In this document: one piece after another, positions 9,203 to 17,903 of the stretch
Numbering within the stretch: the stretch's first letter is position 1
Layout of the letters: every line of letters starts with the position of its first letter
Source of the DNA: 2-12-FULL-35-23 sp965196985
GTDB taxonomy: Bacteria > Pseudomonadota > Gammaproteobacteria > UBA12402
NCBI GenBank assembly: GCA_965196985.1
Contig: CBDALO010000214.1
Span: 1 to 64,000 of the forward strand
DNA: 64,000 nucleotides
Reading direction: 5' to 3'
Notes under the pieces: generated by a model
What the model was told of the DNA's origin: nothing
The model's database searches: none
What the model saw: only the letters and a program-made list of their open reading frames with translations
Position numbers and translations under genes: made by a program

Positions 9203-9334
9203 ATGGACGGAGATCAGTATAAACCTTTTATGAGAAGTTTATATTTTATCTTTACAGGATTTAATCATTGTACTGGCAATACCAATTCTGATTATTTTGC
9301 AGAAAAAATAAAGAGTTTGTTAAATACACTTTAA
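9203..9334 (+). pseudogene. Short open frame, probably the C-terminal remnant of a gene cut by the transposon
   Basis: A 43-residue frame (starts MDGDQYKPFMRSLYFIFTG) stays open upstream into the transposon end, so the ATG may be internal to an older gene. No family is recognised. The rest of 9180-9390 is AT-rich and shows nothing else. Confidence 0.25.
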
Positions 9335-9390
9335 TCATTAGTGTAATTATTTTTTATATACACCGTTATAATTTCCGAAATATAAATAAA

Positions 9391-12300
9391 CTAAAAATCA
9401 TACCCATACCCTAAATCGTGATTAAGTGATCGCTCTCTGGTTCTTCTAGCTTCTGCCAAGGTATAAGATTGAGTAAGCGCTTGCTGTAATGAGGGCACAT
9501 GCTTTAAGACTCTTTCTGTAATTGCCTTGTTGCCACCAATACTATCTAATTCTCTTAACATTGCTTTCTGACGAAGATCAATAAGATTTTCACTATTCAT
9601 CTTATGGGCGCGGTCTAGAGCATCACGAGATTCAACAAGCGAACTTAATGCACCAGATTGCTGCTGGTTATCCTCAACCGCTTGCCAATCAATCGAATCA
9701 TAGATGGCCTTAAATTGTTCTTGTGGCGTCAATTTCATAAAATCGTGTTGCTTAATTTCTTCGAGTGGCTCAATCAAGGTTGCTGACAAGCTTGTCACTT
9801 CACGGTAAAGGTTCTCATTATTAACAATCGTGCGGATTGACTGCCTAACCTTCTCAGCTTGTTGCGTGACTTCACATTCTTGCCGGCGTTGTAAAACTGC
9901 ATAATGGCTAGAATGGCTCTTACTTTCCTTATTGGTATTAATTAATTCATCCATCTGTTGTTCTTTAGCAATAGCGAGTGATCTATGCTTAATTAAAGTT
10001 TCATAATCAGTTTTATCCTGCACGAGTTGCTCAATAGCAGGATGTTTGTTTTTATCCCGCTCAAGGGCTGCCCAGTCAAAAGACGATAGCACGTCATTAA
10101 GTTGTGTATTTAGATCAGTATTGATTGGCTTAGGAATTGCAGGGCTTAACTGCCTCGCACCTTTCTCGATAGTGTCTAAAGCAGTGTGTTCGGTAAAGCT
10201 GGCAATTAACTCAGGTGACTGCCCTTTTAATAAGTCATAGTCTTGATGCGCTTTTTTAACAACCAAGGCAGCTTTCACCAGATCAGCTTGTTTTTCCTTG
10301 TAATGATCAGAGGTTTCAGCCTCGTGTTGACTCACCGCTTTAAATGCGTTGTGCGCCGTGACTAAGTCTGCTAGCTCTGGCTCTTGGCTGTTGGCTAATG
10401 CACTTAGATCAATAGTATTAACCCATGTCTTCACGGCTTTGCTGTGGGACTCATTGACTAGCAAGCCATCAACATCAATCAGCACGTCACGTTCCAGTGA
10501 GCGTGGCGCATTGTAATCGAGTGTAAAGTCTTTGACCTGCTCTCGTGACATTGATTGCAGAAGCGAAGCGTAGCCGTGGTGAAACCCTTCAGTGCTCCAG
10601 TGAATATCACACGCTTCTTTGTGGCGCGTAAGCGCAACATGCGTGAGGTAACGATTGGAGTTAAAGCTTGGGAAGTAATCATCGTAAGTAAAAGTCGCCC
10701 CTTGGAGCTTATGCACCGTTGCTGCATAGGCATAATCAAAGTGATTGTAGTCTTTCACATCAAAAGTAATAGTACGCTTTTCACCACCGATGATTTCAAC
10801 GGTGAGTTGGTGAGCACTGGCTTTTTTGATCAGCCCGCGCGTGCCATTTTTGACCCCGTGTGGCGTGTCATCTACCCCTGTAACGCGAAGTCCTTTTTCA
10901 TTTTTTAAGAAGTAAATTTCATCACCCACTGAAAAGCTGCGGTTGACTTCATTTTTACCATCATTAATTTTAATGGTTACATCTTTACCTAGTTTCTTCG
11001 CCTCTCGCATTTTCCGGCGACCTAGCTCATTCAGCCTTGCCACATGCTTACGCATAAAGGCAGACATAGTAGCCGTTTCATTAGGGTGAGCCACACGCTT
11101 GCCCCACCAACTATCCACTGTGCCTTGTAAGGCTTCATCCTCTGTATTGTAATGATGAACAAAGCCATGTTCGTGATAGGCATTTAATGCTTCTTGAGTC
11201 CGCCCAAGTGCTAAATCTTTGCTCGCCTCGCGCATCCAGTCATGCTTTTGTCGGCGGATATCAGTCAATGAGGAAAAACCAATTCGCTCTAAAATAGCGC
11301 GAAACGCTGCCCCTGCCCCAATGGGTTGGAGCTGCGTGTGATCACCCACTAACGCGACTTTAGCCCCTGCTTGTTTAGCAAACCCGATCACCTCAGCCAG
11401 CAAGCGTGAATCCACCATCCCTGCTTCATCGATCACTAAGACGTCTCTTTTATCCAAGCGTTCACGATCACTTTTCCACGCCAATAGATGAGAAGCGATG
11501 GTGCGTGAGTCGATATTGGCATCTTGCAATAACCCATCGGCAGCGCGTCCCGCTAAGGCTAGCCCTCTCACACGGTAGCCCGCCCCTTCCCAGACTTCAC
11601 GCGCTGCACCTAACAAGTGGGTTTTACCTGTACCGGCAAAACCCACGACTGCCACTGCATCACCACCATGCACCAAGGCATTCAGTACCTCAGCTTGTGA
11701 CTCAGACAGCGTCTTACTTTTTATCGCTTTTTGAGCGAGATACTTCGATACTTCATGGCGATTTTCACTCGCCATGCTGGTGACATTAGCGACTAAGTCT
11801 GACTCGATTTGCAGCATTTCTTTGCTGGTGTAACGCATTTCGTTTCTATCATTTCGGCCTAGGCTGAGTAGCTCAGGGGATTGTAAAATGCTTTGATAGA
11901 CCCGAACGAATTGCTCGGCATCAATGCTGTAGCGATTCGCAATTCGGGCAATATCAGCATCGGAGAAAGTCGATTGCTGACCCGATAAGAGCTTAAGCGC
12001 AATAGTCGGATCAGCAATAATGGCCTTGCCGTTTTTCTCAGTAATCCGTTGGTATTCATCCATCCGATCACTAGGGGTTAACGGCTTGCCTTGGGCGCGT
12101 TCACGTTTGGCGCGGGTAGCGGATACGCCGATTTTGTTTTGCGGTTCAATATCAATCCCGCGTTCTTCATAACTCCGGCGATCAATCCGCACATCATGCC
12201 CATTGATCGCAAGATGATGGTTAGTTAACGTTTCCCATTGAAGGCGTATTTCCTCTAACCAAGGACGTTGATTCCAAGTGCGATTTTTTGCGCGTGCAAA

Positions 12301-12741
12301 ATCCTGCCCTTGGATTTCACGCATACTCAACATAATGTGCAAATGGGGCTGATCGTTACCATGGCCTGCATGAAACGCCACGTCAGCTAGGATATTCTGA
12401 TCAGTGAAATGCTTAACAAACGCCTTGGCTAATTCCCAGTTTTGTTCTTCGGTAAGCTCAATGGGTAAGGCGACTTGTATCTCACGAGCTGGCACACCAT
12501 TCCACTGGCGTTCCATGCCATCGAGATGATTCCAGACGCGCTCGCGGTCTTTCATCCACTCAGGTGCGCCATTAGGGAGAAAGATTTCAGCTTTCACCAA
12601 GTCTTTTTTTGATGAATAGTTAAACGTCTCATCTTGGCGGTGATCGTGCAATTTCTCACAAGCACGGTAGGCAACCGCTGCAATGACATTTCGCCCTTTA
12701 GAACGCTGGATCATTTGTGCTCGAAGATGAAAGATTGCCAT
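9391..12741 (-). CDS. traA: Conjugative relaxase/helicase, Ti-type TraA
   Basis: 1116 residues; nicks and unwinds plasmid or ICE DNA at oriT for conjugation. The N-terminal MobA/MobL relaxase domain (about 1-210) has the metal-binding HAGHGNDQPHLH at 124-135, preceded by the usual AVAYRA start. A RecD/TraI-like helicase follows, with Walker A GFAGTGKT (367-374) and Walker B VLVIDEAGM (434-442). Further on, GDHTQLQPIGAG and the C-terminal helicase motif YAYAATVHKLQGAT and VALTRHK complete it. The C-terminal third is a helical, charged extension without a recognised motif. Length and order match Ti-type TraA. It is divergent from two small genes, the layout of traA with traC/traD-type genes, so oriT is expected in 12742-12953. 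No frameshift is visible, so it could be active. Confidence 0.95.
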   Translation of the reverse strand: MAIFHLRAQMIQRSKGRNVIAAVAYRACEKLHDHRQDETFNYSSKKDLVKAEIFLPNGAPEWMKDRERVWNHLDGMERQWNGVPAREIQVALPIELTEEQNWELAKAFVKHFTDQNILADVAFHAGHGNDQPHLHIMLSMREIQGQDFARAKNRTWNQRPWLEEIRLQWETLTNHHLAINGHDVRIDRRSYEERGIDIEPQNKIGVSATRAKRERAQGKPLTPSDRMDEYQRITEKNGKAIIADPTIALKLLSGQQSTFSDADIARIANRYSIDAEQFVRVYQSILQSPELLSLGRNDRNEMRYTSKEMLQIESDLVANVTSMASENRHEVSKYLAQKAIKSKTLSESQAEVLNALVHGGDAVAVVGFAGTGKTHLLGAAREVWEGAGYRVRGLALAGRAADGLLQDANIDSRTIASHLLAWKSDRERLDKRDVLVIDEAGMVDSRLLAEVIGFAKQAGAKVALVGDHTQLQPIGAGAAFRAILERIGFSSLTDIRRQKHDWMREASKDLALGRTQEALNAYHEHGFVHHYNTEDEALQGTVDSWWGKRVAHPNETATMSAFMRKHVARLNELGRRKMREAKKLGKDVTIKINDGKNEVNRSFSVGDEIYFLKNEKGLRVTGVDDTPHGVKNGTRGLIKKASAHQLTVEIIGGEKRTITFDVKDYNHFDYAYAATVHKLQGATFTYDDYFPSFNSNRYLTHVALTRHKEACDIHWSTEGFHHGYASLLQSMSREQVKDFTLDYNAPRSLERDVLIDVDGLLVNESHSKAVKTWVNTIDLSALANSQEPELADLVTAHNAFKAVSQHEAETSDHYKEKQADLVKAALVVKKAHQDYDLLKGQSPELIASFTEHTALDTIEKGARQLSPAIPKPINTDLNTQLNDVLSSFDWAALERDKNKHPAIEQLVQDKTDYETLIKHRSLAIAKEQQMDELINTNKESKSHSSHYAVLQRRQECEVTQQAEKVRQSIRTIVNNENLYREVTSLSATLIEPLEEIKQHDFMKLTPQEQFKAIYDSIDWQAVEDNQQQSGALSSLVESRDALDRAHKMNSENLIDLRQKAMLRELDSIGGNKAITERVLKHVPSLQQALTQSYTLAEARRTRERSLNHDLGYGYDF

Positions 12742-12779
12742 ATCGCTATCTGATTTTCATAAACTGCGGATTTTTATTA

Positions 12780-12813
12780 GCGAATAGGGACGGTGCTTGC
12801 ACTGTTTATTCGC
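12780..12813. promoter_or_regulatory. Hairpin in the divergent intergenic region, candidate oriT element
   Basis: GCGAATA and TATTCGC enclose a nested GTGC-TT-GCAC, an imperfect 34-nt hairpin. It lies 39 bp upstream of the relaxase start, where a MOBQ-type oriT is expected. No nic consensus could be assigned with confidence. Confidence 0.4.
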
Positions 12814-12953
12814 CGCCTTTATCTTTTCGGTTTTTACTATACCATAATCCTACCTATTTTCAAATCGGATTACCGTTAGGCTTGCTTTTAGGGATAAAGG
12901 GTGTTTTAATAGCTGTAATGTTTTTTTATTGTGTTTGTAATGGGTTGTTAAGG

Positions 12954-13190
12954 ATGAGGAATGCCGGAAAAAAAGAAGTCACCGCCATTGTGGGTTATAT
13001 TGCCACGGGCAACAATGCTGTTCAGAAGAAAGGGTTAAAAGAAATCACCATCCCTGTGAGTAAAAAATTAAAAGTCAGTGAGGCGTTAAAGGATATACAA
13101 CGAGAAATTATGAGCCGGTTGAATTATGAATACCCTAACTTAGAGATTAGGATTGATTCGTTAAAAATTGAAGAAAAGGAAATGGATTAA
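12954..13190 (+). CDS. Small protein next to the relaxase, possible transfer accessory (TraC-like position)
   Basis: 78 residues from ATG 12954 (MRNAGKKEVTAIVGYIATG). An upstream ATG at 12918 would add a short hydrophobic stretch, so the start is uncertain. The basic lysine-rich middle and an acidic C-terminus are visible; no domain is recognised. Its divergent position opposite traA and immediate linkage to the next gene suggest a relaxosome or transfer role; the function is inferred only from context. Confidence 0.5.
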   Translation: MRNAGKKEVTAIVGYIATGNNAVQKKGLKEITIPVSKKLKVSEALKDIQREIMSRLNYEYPNLEIRIDSLKIEEKEMD

Positions 13191-13200
13191 GGAAAACCCC

Positions 13201-13497
13201 ATGCCACGATTAACACTGGAAGAAAAAATAGCCAAGGAAAACAAAAAGCTCAAACAGGCGAAAGCTCGATTACAAACCTTAAAGGCCAGATCACGGCATC
13301 AGGAAAAGAAAGACGAAACCCGTGTCAAGATTTTATTGGGGGCTTGGGTCTTAAAAACATGGGAAAGCTTGAGCGAAAATGAACGCCAAGAGCGTTTAAA
13401 ACTCGTGGATGACTTTTTGACAAGAGAGAAAGACAAAGAGCTAGCGCCGAGGGTGGTTAAAGCGTTATTGGAACCTGAGCCTAGCTCGGATGAGTGA
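13201..13497 (+). CDS. TraD/MobC-like relaxosome accessory protein
   Basis: 98 residues starting MPRLTLEEKIAKENKK; ATG 13201 follows TTAAGGAAAA and is preferred over an upstream in-frame start at 13168. The N-terminal half is a basic coiled coil (KLKQAKARLQTLKARSRHQEK). It is followed by TRVKILLGAWVLKTWESL, resembling the RTRxLIxLGGLV region of small TraD proteins encoded beside Ti-type traA. It probably binds oriT with the relaxase. The assignment is by pattern and neighbourhood. Confidence 0.6.
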   Translation: MPRLTLEEKIAKENKKLKQAKARLQTLKARSRHQEKKDETRVKILLGAWVLKTWESLSENERQERLKLVDDFLTREKDKELAPRVVKALLEPEPSSDE

Positions 13498-13614
13498 GTG
13501 TTATCCAGCATATCCACATGAGTGGAGCTTTAAAAAAAAGCGGAACGATTGTGGGTATGGTGGATAACACAGGTAGGAGCTTTGTGAGCAGGAAAGCGTT
13601 GAAGGACAATAGCA

Positions 13615-13687
13615 GAGTTATACCCAACAGTCACACTCACTTCGCCTTTTTTGAGGCTTCGTTCGTGTGAATGGTTGGGCATAACTC
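13615..13687 (+). repeat. attC-like imperfect palindrome
   Basis: GAGTTATACCCAAC and GTTGGGCATAACTC pair with one mismatch. Inside are TCACAC and GTGTGA, then a GC-containing apex. ACCCAAC fits the attC core RYYYAAC and GTTGGGC fits GTTRRRY; the span between them (13622-13680) is 59 bp, within attC sizes. No integron integrase is in the window. The rest of 13498-13707 has no gene. Confidence 0.4.
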
Positions 13688-13707
13688 ACTAAACAGGAGT
13701 GCATGAA

Positions 13708-14250
13708 ATGGAACACAACCGCATTACGCATTTACACCCGCAAGATGAGATTGAGCAGTTAAAGGCAGAGCTAGCAGAAGCAAAACGCCAACAGGAAGTG
13801 TTGCAAGCACAACAGGAATTTGAGGGAGCCATGCAAATGGCTGACACGCAACAAGTGCTCAAAACCAAATGGCGATACAATACCTTGTTAGAGCTGGTGA
13901 TGGGTCGGTTAGTGATGATGCTAACGTCCCGCCCTGTTATTGGCAATATCGTAGGGTTAGGTATTGCGCTGTTTGCTTATGTGACGTTAAGTACGGAATT
14001 GACCTTGCGTCATGCCGGGCAATTTGCTCATTATCTGGGTATTGGGATTTTGATTTTTGGTGGGTTGCAGATTATTAAAAGCTCCACGCGGAGCTTGTTG
14101 TTACCGTTAGCTGCAACGCTGGTGGGTGTGATTGTGACGAATACTTTGCATCATGGGCAAACGCTCTTTCACTTCCACTCGACTTTTTACCAATACGTCA
14201 TGGCAGTTGGTTTGATTGGTTTGGCCTTAGCGGTGTTTCATATTGATTAA
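13708..14250 (+). CDS. Coiled-coil membrane protein of unknown function
   Basis: 180 residues from ATG 13708, preceded by AGGAG at good spacing; the in-frame GTG at 13699 overlaps that site. Residues about 8-50 form an acidic/glutamine-rich coiled coil (QLKAELAEAKRQQEVLQAQQ). The rest holds about four membrane segments: a short hydrophobic segment from VIGNIVGLGIALFAYVTL, then FAHYLGIGILIFGGLQII, LLLPLAATLVGVIVTN and YQYVMAVGLIGLALAVF. The N-terminus is probably cytoplasmic. It sits in the conjugation module and may be an envelope component, but no family is recognised. Confidence 0.7.
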   Translation: MEHNRITHLHPQDEIEQLKAELAEAKRQQEVLQAQQEFEGAMQMADTQQVLKTKWRYNTLLELVMGRLVMMLTSRPVIGNIVGLGIALFAYVTLSTELTLRHAGQFAHYLGIGILIFGGLQIIKSSTRSLLLPLAATLVGVIVTNTLHHGQTLFHFHSTFYQYVMAVGLIGLALAVFHID

Positions 14251-14259
14251 GGTGAGGCG

Positions 14260-14300
14260 GTACGCCTAGCTACAGAGGGTTAGGAAGTAGCTAGGCGTAC
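14260..14300. terminator. Perfect 14-bp inverted repeat, possible terminator
   Basis: GTACGCCTAGCTAC (14260-14273) and GTAGCTAGGCGTAC (14287-14300) lie nine bases after the preceding stop codon, with a 13-nt loop and no T-tract. It could be a terminator or a recombination site. Confidence 0.4.
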
Positions 14301-14464
14301 ACTGGGTACTACTAGGATCGCTAAGGAGTTTAGCTATTTTTGGCGGTGTTGAAAAGTAATGGAATGGACTCGCTCCACTTTGAACCATTCTAAAAAAATG
14401 GTTCTCGGCATCTAAGTGCTAAATAGCTAAGCTATTAAATTTAACGAAAGCGAAGGAGTCCACT

Positions 14465-15484
14465 ATGGATATTAACGTGTTAGCCATTGATATTGCAAAA
14501 AATGTTTTCCAGCTCTGTGGCGTTAATCAGCAGGGGGCAATTTTAACTGAGAAAAAAGTAACGCGTGCAAAATTATTAGAAGTGATTAATCAGCTTGCTC
14601 CCAAAGTGATAGCAATGGAAGCTTGTGGAAGTGCAAATTATTGGGCGCGTGAATTAATTAAACGAAACTATGAGGTTAAACTCATTTCACCCCAATACGT
14701 GAAACCTTATCTAAAAGGGAATAAGAATGATCAACAAGATGCTCGCGCAATAGCTGAAGCAGCTCAACGGCCAACCATGAATTTTGTCACCCCGAAAACA
14801 GTTGAGCAGCAAGACATGCAAAGCTTGTTACGTATACGTGAAGGTCAAGTAGAAGCTCGAACTAAGCTATGTAATCAGTTGAGAGGTCTTCTAGCAGAGA
14901 ACGGTATTGTCATTGCAAAAAGTATTTATAAATTAAGGGCCGAGTTGCCTTCAATTTTCGATCGTACAAATGACAATGGTTTGACAGATCGCATGAAAGC
15001 CTACATTCAGAGGCAATATGAAACCTTGTTAGTTCTGGATGAGAACATCGATGTTTACGAACTTGAAATTAATAGCATTTCCAAGAACAATGAAAGTTGC
15101 CAGCGTATTCAGGCGATAGAGGGTGTGGGACCAATAACAGCGGTGGCAGTGGTTGCTCAGGTGGGTAATGGGAGTGAATTTAAAAATGGCAGACATCTTT
15201 CCGCTTACCTAGGCCTAGTGCCTAGGCAACACTCAAGTGGTAATAGGGAGTATTTGGGAGGAATAAGTAAGCGAGGAGATAAATACCTACGAACCCTGCT
15301 TATCCATGGCGGTAGGTCTGTAGTTACCAGGTGCGGAAAAAAGGATGATCCAAGAAGTGTATGGGTTAAGCGTATTAAAATGGAGCGTGGAAGCAATAAG
15401 GCTAGTGTTGCTGTCGCCAATAAAAATGCTCGGATAATTCTAGCTATGTTAAAAAGTGGCGAAGAGTATCGACGTGCTGCTTAG
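14465..15484 (+). CDS. IS1111-group transposase
   Basis: 339 residues. The DEDD domain begins NVLAIDIAKNVFQLCG, with MEACGSANYWAREL and NKNDQQDARAIAEAA. The C-terminal Transposase_20 part has IEGVGPITAVAVVAQ, AYLGLVPRQHSSGN and ISKRGDKYLRTLLIHG, the last carrying the region of the nucleophilic Ser. The length matches the group. It is unrelated at close range to the IS110 transposase at 7110-8060. It appears intact. Confidence 0.95.
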   Translation: MDINVLAIDIAKNVFQLCGVNQQGAILTEKKVTRAKLLEVINQLAPKVIAMEACGSANYWARELIKRNYEVKLISPQYVKPYLKGNKNDQQDARAIAEAAQRPTMNFVTPKTVEQQDMQSLLRIREGQVEARTKLCNQLRGLLAENGIVIAKSIYKLRAELPSIFDRTNDNGLTDRMKAYIQRQYETLLVLDENIDVYELEINSISKNNESCQRIQAIEGVGPITAVAVVAQVGNGSEFKNGRHLSAYLGLVPRQHSSGNREYLGGISKRGDKYLRTLLIHGGRSVVTRCGKKDDPRSVWVKRIKMERGSNKASVAVANKNARIILAMLKSGEEYRRAA

Positions 15485-15748
15485 TAGTTAGTTGAGTTTA
15501 ACAGTCAGGAGAATTGCAAAGAGTATTGAATGATGACAAGTGGGTAAGACCAATGTTTGAGAGCCTGAAAAACCCAAGGCTAACCAGCCTGTAATAGGTA
15601 GTTGAGTCTAAACAGTGATGAGGCACAAACATGCGTAGTTCCATCAGGGCACGAAGAGGTGATGCATCAATCAGTCATCTGCTTCAGATGTCGGATATAT
15701 GAGCGCATCTCTTCTACCATTGTCGTCAGAAAATAATCTTTACAATAC
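15485..15748 (+). ncRNA. Candidate bridge/seekRNA region of the IS1111-group element
   Basis: 264 bp of non-coding DNA lies between the transposase stop and the right subterminal repeat, where this group encodes its guide RNA. AAGGCTAACCAGCCT is one hairpin-capable segment. Guides could not be assigned because the uninterrupted target is not in the window. Confidence 0.4.
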
Positions 15749-15806
15749 GGGGCGAGTCCATATATGGGTTTTTAATAGATTGATTTGGTCATACTGAGGG
15801 GATTGA

Positions 15807-16262
15807 ATGAAAATTGATTGTACAAGAAAAGAGTATCAGCGATTGCTGGAAATGATCTATATCGCTGATTGGGTGATGAACTCGTATACCAAAAAGGATG
15901 CCGACTCCGAACACGCCAAAGTACAACAAAGTATCCTCGCACTTGCTACGGATCTTTTTGATGGCGATTTTGTGGATCGCTCTAGCAATGGCGAAGATTA
16001 TTTTATTGATAGCCGATTGGCAGACAGCGCAAAAGGCCGATTTATTGAGCCGTTTGAACAAGCGGTTTTCCGTGATGAATTGCTAGAGCAATTATGTGAG
16101 CGTGATCTACTCGATGAAGTCGGCGAGATCGGTTACGAAAAGTTAGCGTTGTTTGAGCGCATTGATAAACTTGATGCGCTGAGGGAAAAATACATCAATG
16201 AATTTAAAGAGCATGGGCTGCAAAATCTCAGGGTTGTTTATGATAAAACCGAAGTCAATTAA
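15807..16262 (+). CDS. Conserved-looking hypothetical protein
   Basis: 151 residues, acidic and helical, starting MKIDCTRKEYQRLLEMIYIADWVM behind AGGGGATTGA. No domain, signal or membrane segment is evident. Clean start, codon use and spacing to the next gene (21 bp) support a real gene. It may share an operon with the lipoprotein downstream. Function unknown. Confidence 0.65.
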   Translation: MKIDCTRKEYQRLLEMIYIADWVMNSYTKKDADSEHAKVQQSILALATDLFDGDFVDRSSNGEDYFIDSRLADSAKGRFIEPFEQAVFRDELLEQLCERDLLDEVGEIGYEKLALFERIDKLDALREKYINEFKEHGLQNLRVVYDKTEVN

Positions 16263-16283
16263 TTTTAAAGGGAGTAGTAACTT

Positions 16284-16670
16284 ATGAAGAAACAAGCAAT
16301 TGCATTACTGGGCGTGATTACGGCTACCGCCCTACTCGCTGGCTGTCATCACGGCGACAATAAATTATTGAAGGAACCTAAAAAAGATGTGATTAAGTTT
16401 TTGTCTGATGCTGAGATGTATGCTTCCAAAAAAACAGGGGTCTATGATGCTGTTACAAGCACTTATAATATGTGCGTAACTAATCCTAAGCATTTTAACA
16501 ACCCTTTTACTGGGGAGAAAGGTCAGTGTCAGAAATTTTTCAAGGCTATAGTTGAATACAGTAAAAAGTCTAAAGTCTTTAATGGTATAGATGTATCAGA
16601 CCTTGATAATAAAGATGTAATCCAGCGAATTGGCGATGGCATTGATAAGTATGACATGTCTCATTATTAA
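16284..16670 (+). CDS. Small lipoprotein, possible entry-exclusion type
   Basis: 128 residues with a signal peptide and lipobox LLAGC near residue 21, so the mature protein should be lipid-anchored. The mature part has two cysteines (YNMCVTNP and GQCQKFF) spaced as in small EexN-type lipoproteins of conjugative elements, but similarity is weak and the call is inference. Start ATG 16284 follows AGGGAGTAG. A strong terminator follows directly. Confidence 0.6.
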   Translation: MKKQAIALLGVITATALLAGCHHGDNKLLKEPKKDVIKFLSDAEMYASKKTGVYDAVTSTYNMCVTNPKHFNNPFTGEKGQCQKFFKAIVEYSKKSKVFNGIDVSDLDNKDVIQRIGDGIDKYDMSHY

Positions 16671-16675
16671 ATAAA

Positions 16676-16706
16676 AAAGCCGGAGTGTTGTTATTATTCC
16701 GGCTTT
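16676..16706 (+). terminator. Rho-independent terminator
   Basis: AAGCCGGA and TCCGGCTT form a perfect 8-bp stem just after the lipoprotein stop codon, followed by a T-rich tract (TTTAGTTGTTTTTTTA) a few bases on. Confidence 0.85.
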
Positions 16707-17169
16707 CGCTTTAGTTGTTTTTTTATTCTTCTTCTCATTGTTATTGTTGGTTATACGTTTTACTTAAAGGGTGGCAAGTAAATTCGTTTGTCATTAATTT
16801 CACTATAGATTGTTTAAAAAATATAAAAACTAACGAGTTTTTGATGAAAATAGCCTATGAAAAACTACCCTTAAATTAATAAGGTTAATTTTTTAGATCG
16901 GGAGATCGAAAAATTAGAGGCAGAGCACCTGACGTAAGCCATCTTCTAAAGCAAGGTATTGTTGTTGCTTACATTACAGAGTTGAGTATAATTGGAAAGT
17001 GCATGCCATGGATAAAGGGCAGATATCTTATTTGATAGCATTACTAGTCTGCGCAAAAACGCAAAAGCGGTAAGTTATAAGATTGCCGACCTGCCCTTTT
17101 TCCACTATTCACTTAAGTAATCCCCAGCAATTTTACAAGGATTTTACATGTTATCATTTTCATTTGCAA

Positions 17170-17211
17170 TTGCTATTTGCTATTTGCTATTTGCTATTTG
17201 CTATTTGCTAT
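17170..17211. repeat. Six tandem copies of TTGCTAT
   Basis: A perfect 7-bp microsatellite (17170-17211) downstream of the toxin gene. The rest of the 16707-17241 gap is AT-rich without a supported gene. Confidence 0.85.
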
Positions 17212-17241
17212 TAGACATTGAAATACTAGAGTCTGGCGACA

Positions 17242-17541
17242 TTAAGGATGCGGAACAATCGCAATAATAGTGATATCTCGTTGCTTGGAGCCGTAATACC
17301 AAAAAATCCGGTAGGCTGCGGGAGTTTTATTTTCAGCATAGGCTTCAAAAATCTCTTCCCCATTAGGCCCAGACACCGATTTATACTTATGCGTATTTAA
17401 ACTTGGATGACGCGGATTAGTTTCAAGGTAGGCCAATGCTTTTCTTACGGCTTTAAAATGCTTAGATTTCGCACTATCTTGCTCTAGCTTATCGTATTGA
17501 GCACTCGCCTCATGAGTAAAGAGTAGATTAAATTTCATCAT
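17242..17541 (-). CDS. RelE/ParE-superfamily toxin
   Basis: 99 residues with the RelE-type fold pattern: FTHEASAQYDKLEQD near the N-terminus, KALAYLETNPRHPSL in the middle, and a C-terminal strand AAYRIFWYYGSKQRDITIIAI. Family members cleave ribosome-bound mRNA or poison gyrase; which applies here is not visible. It overlaps the antitoxin gene upstream by 14 bp, the usual coupled order of antitoxin then toxin. Confidence 0.85.
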   Translation of the reverse strand: MMKFNLLFTHEASAQYDKLEQDSAKSKHFKAVRKALAYLETNPRHPSLNTHKYKSVSGPNGEEIFEAYAENKTPAAYRIFWYYGSKQRDITIIAIVPHP

Positions 17542-17794
17542 CTAAAAACTTTGAAAAAGTCCCTTTGCTTAAAACCTTCCCCTGTTCCACTTCTATTAAC
17601 CCTTGCTCAAATTGCTTTAAGGCAACCTTATTATTAAATAACCATTTCTCGTAAGCCGGAATTTCAGCATAAGGTTCAAGAATAATTTTATGATCTTTGG
17701 TTTCGGTCATCTTAAAACCACTTACACCCTGCGTTAGCACTTGACCTAAAGTAATTCTCCCTTTTGAATCGGGGCGCAGTATTTTTGGTTGCAT
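17528..17794 (-). CDS. AbrB-like antitoxin
   Basis: 88 residues. The N-terminus ILRPDSKGRITLGQVL is a swapped-hairpin AbrB/SpoVT-type DNA-binding motif, and the C-terminal half is helical and acidic, fit to wrap the toxin. Likely autorepresses the pair. It is followed by the overlapping RelE-type gene. Such a module would stabilise a plasmid or integrated element. Confidence 0.8.
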   Translation of the reverse strand: MQPKILRPDSKGRITLGQVLTQGVSGFKMTETKDHKIILEPYAEIPAYEKWLFNNKVALKQFEQGLIEVEQGKVLSKGTFSKFLDDEI

Positions 17795-17903
17795 TATACA
17801 CTACCTCTATATAATCATCTTTATGGCATTATAGCAGATATGGGTAATAGTATAAGTGGGATTAAGTTATAATGGGATTAATAAGCTAGATACTTATAAA
17901 TTC

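Larger units (their letters stand above)
14364..15761 (+). mobile_element. IS1111-group (IS110-family) element
   Basis: Subterminal inverted repeats ATGGACTCGCTCC (14364-14376) and GGGGCGAGTCCAT (15749-15761) bracket a 339-residue transposase gene. Subterminal repeats distinguish the IS1111 group from IS110 proper. No empty site is available here, so the exact ends are uncertain by a few bases. Confidence 0.85.

Noticed and set aside
10555..10908. Plus-strand frames within the relaxase gene (also 10046, 11406)
   Set aside because: They lie inside the well-supported TraA coding frame, with compositions typical of antisense shadows.
12717..12953. Upstream extension of the small gene opposite the relaxase
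   Set aside because: It would overlap the relaxase start and run through the intergenic hairpin; the added sequence does not look like protein.
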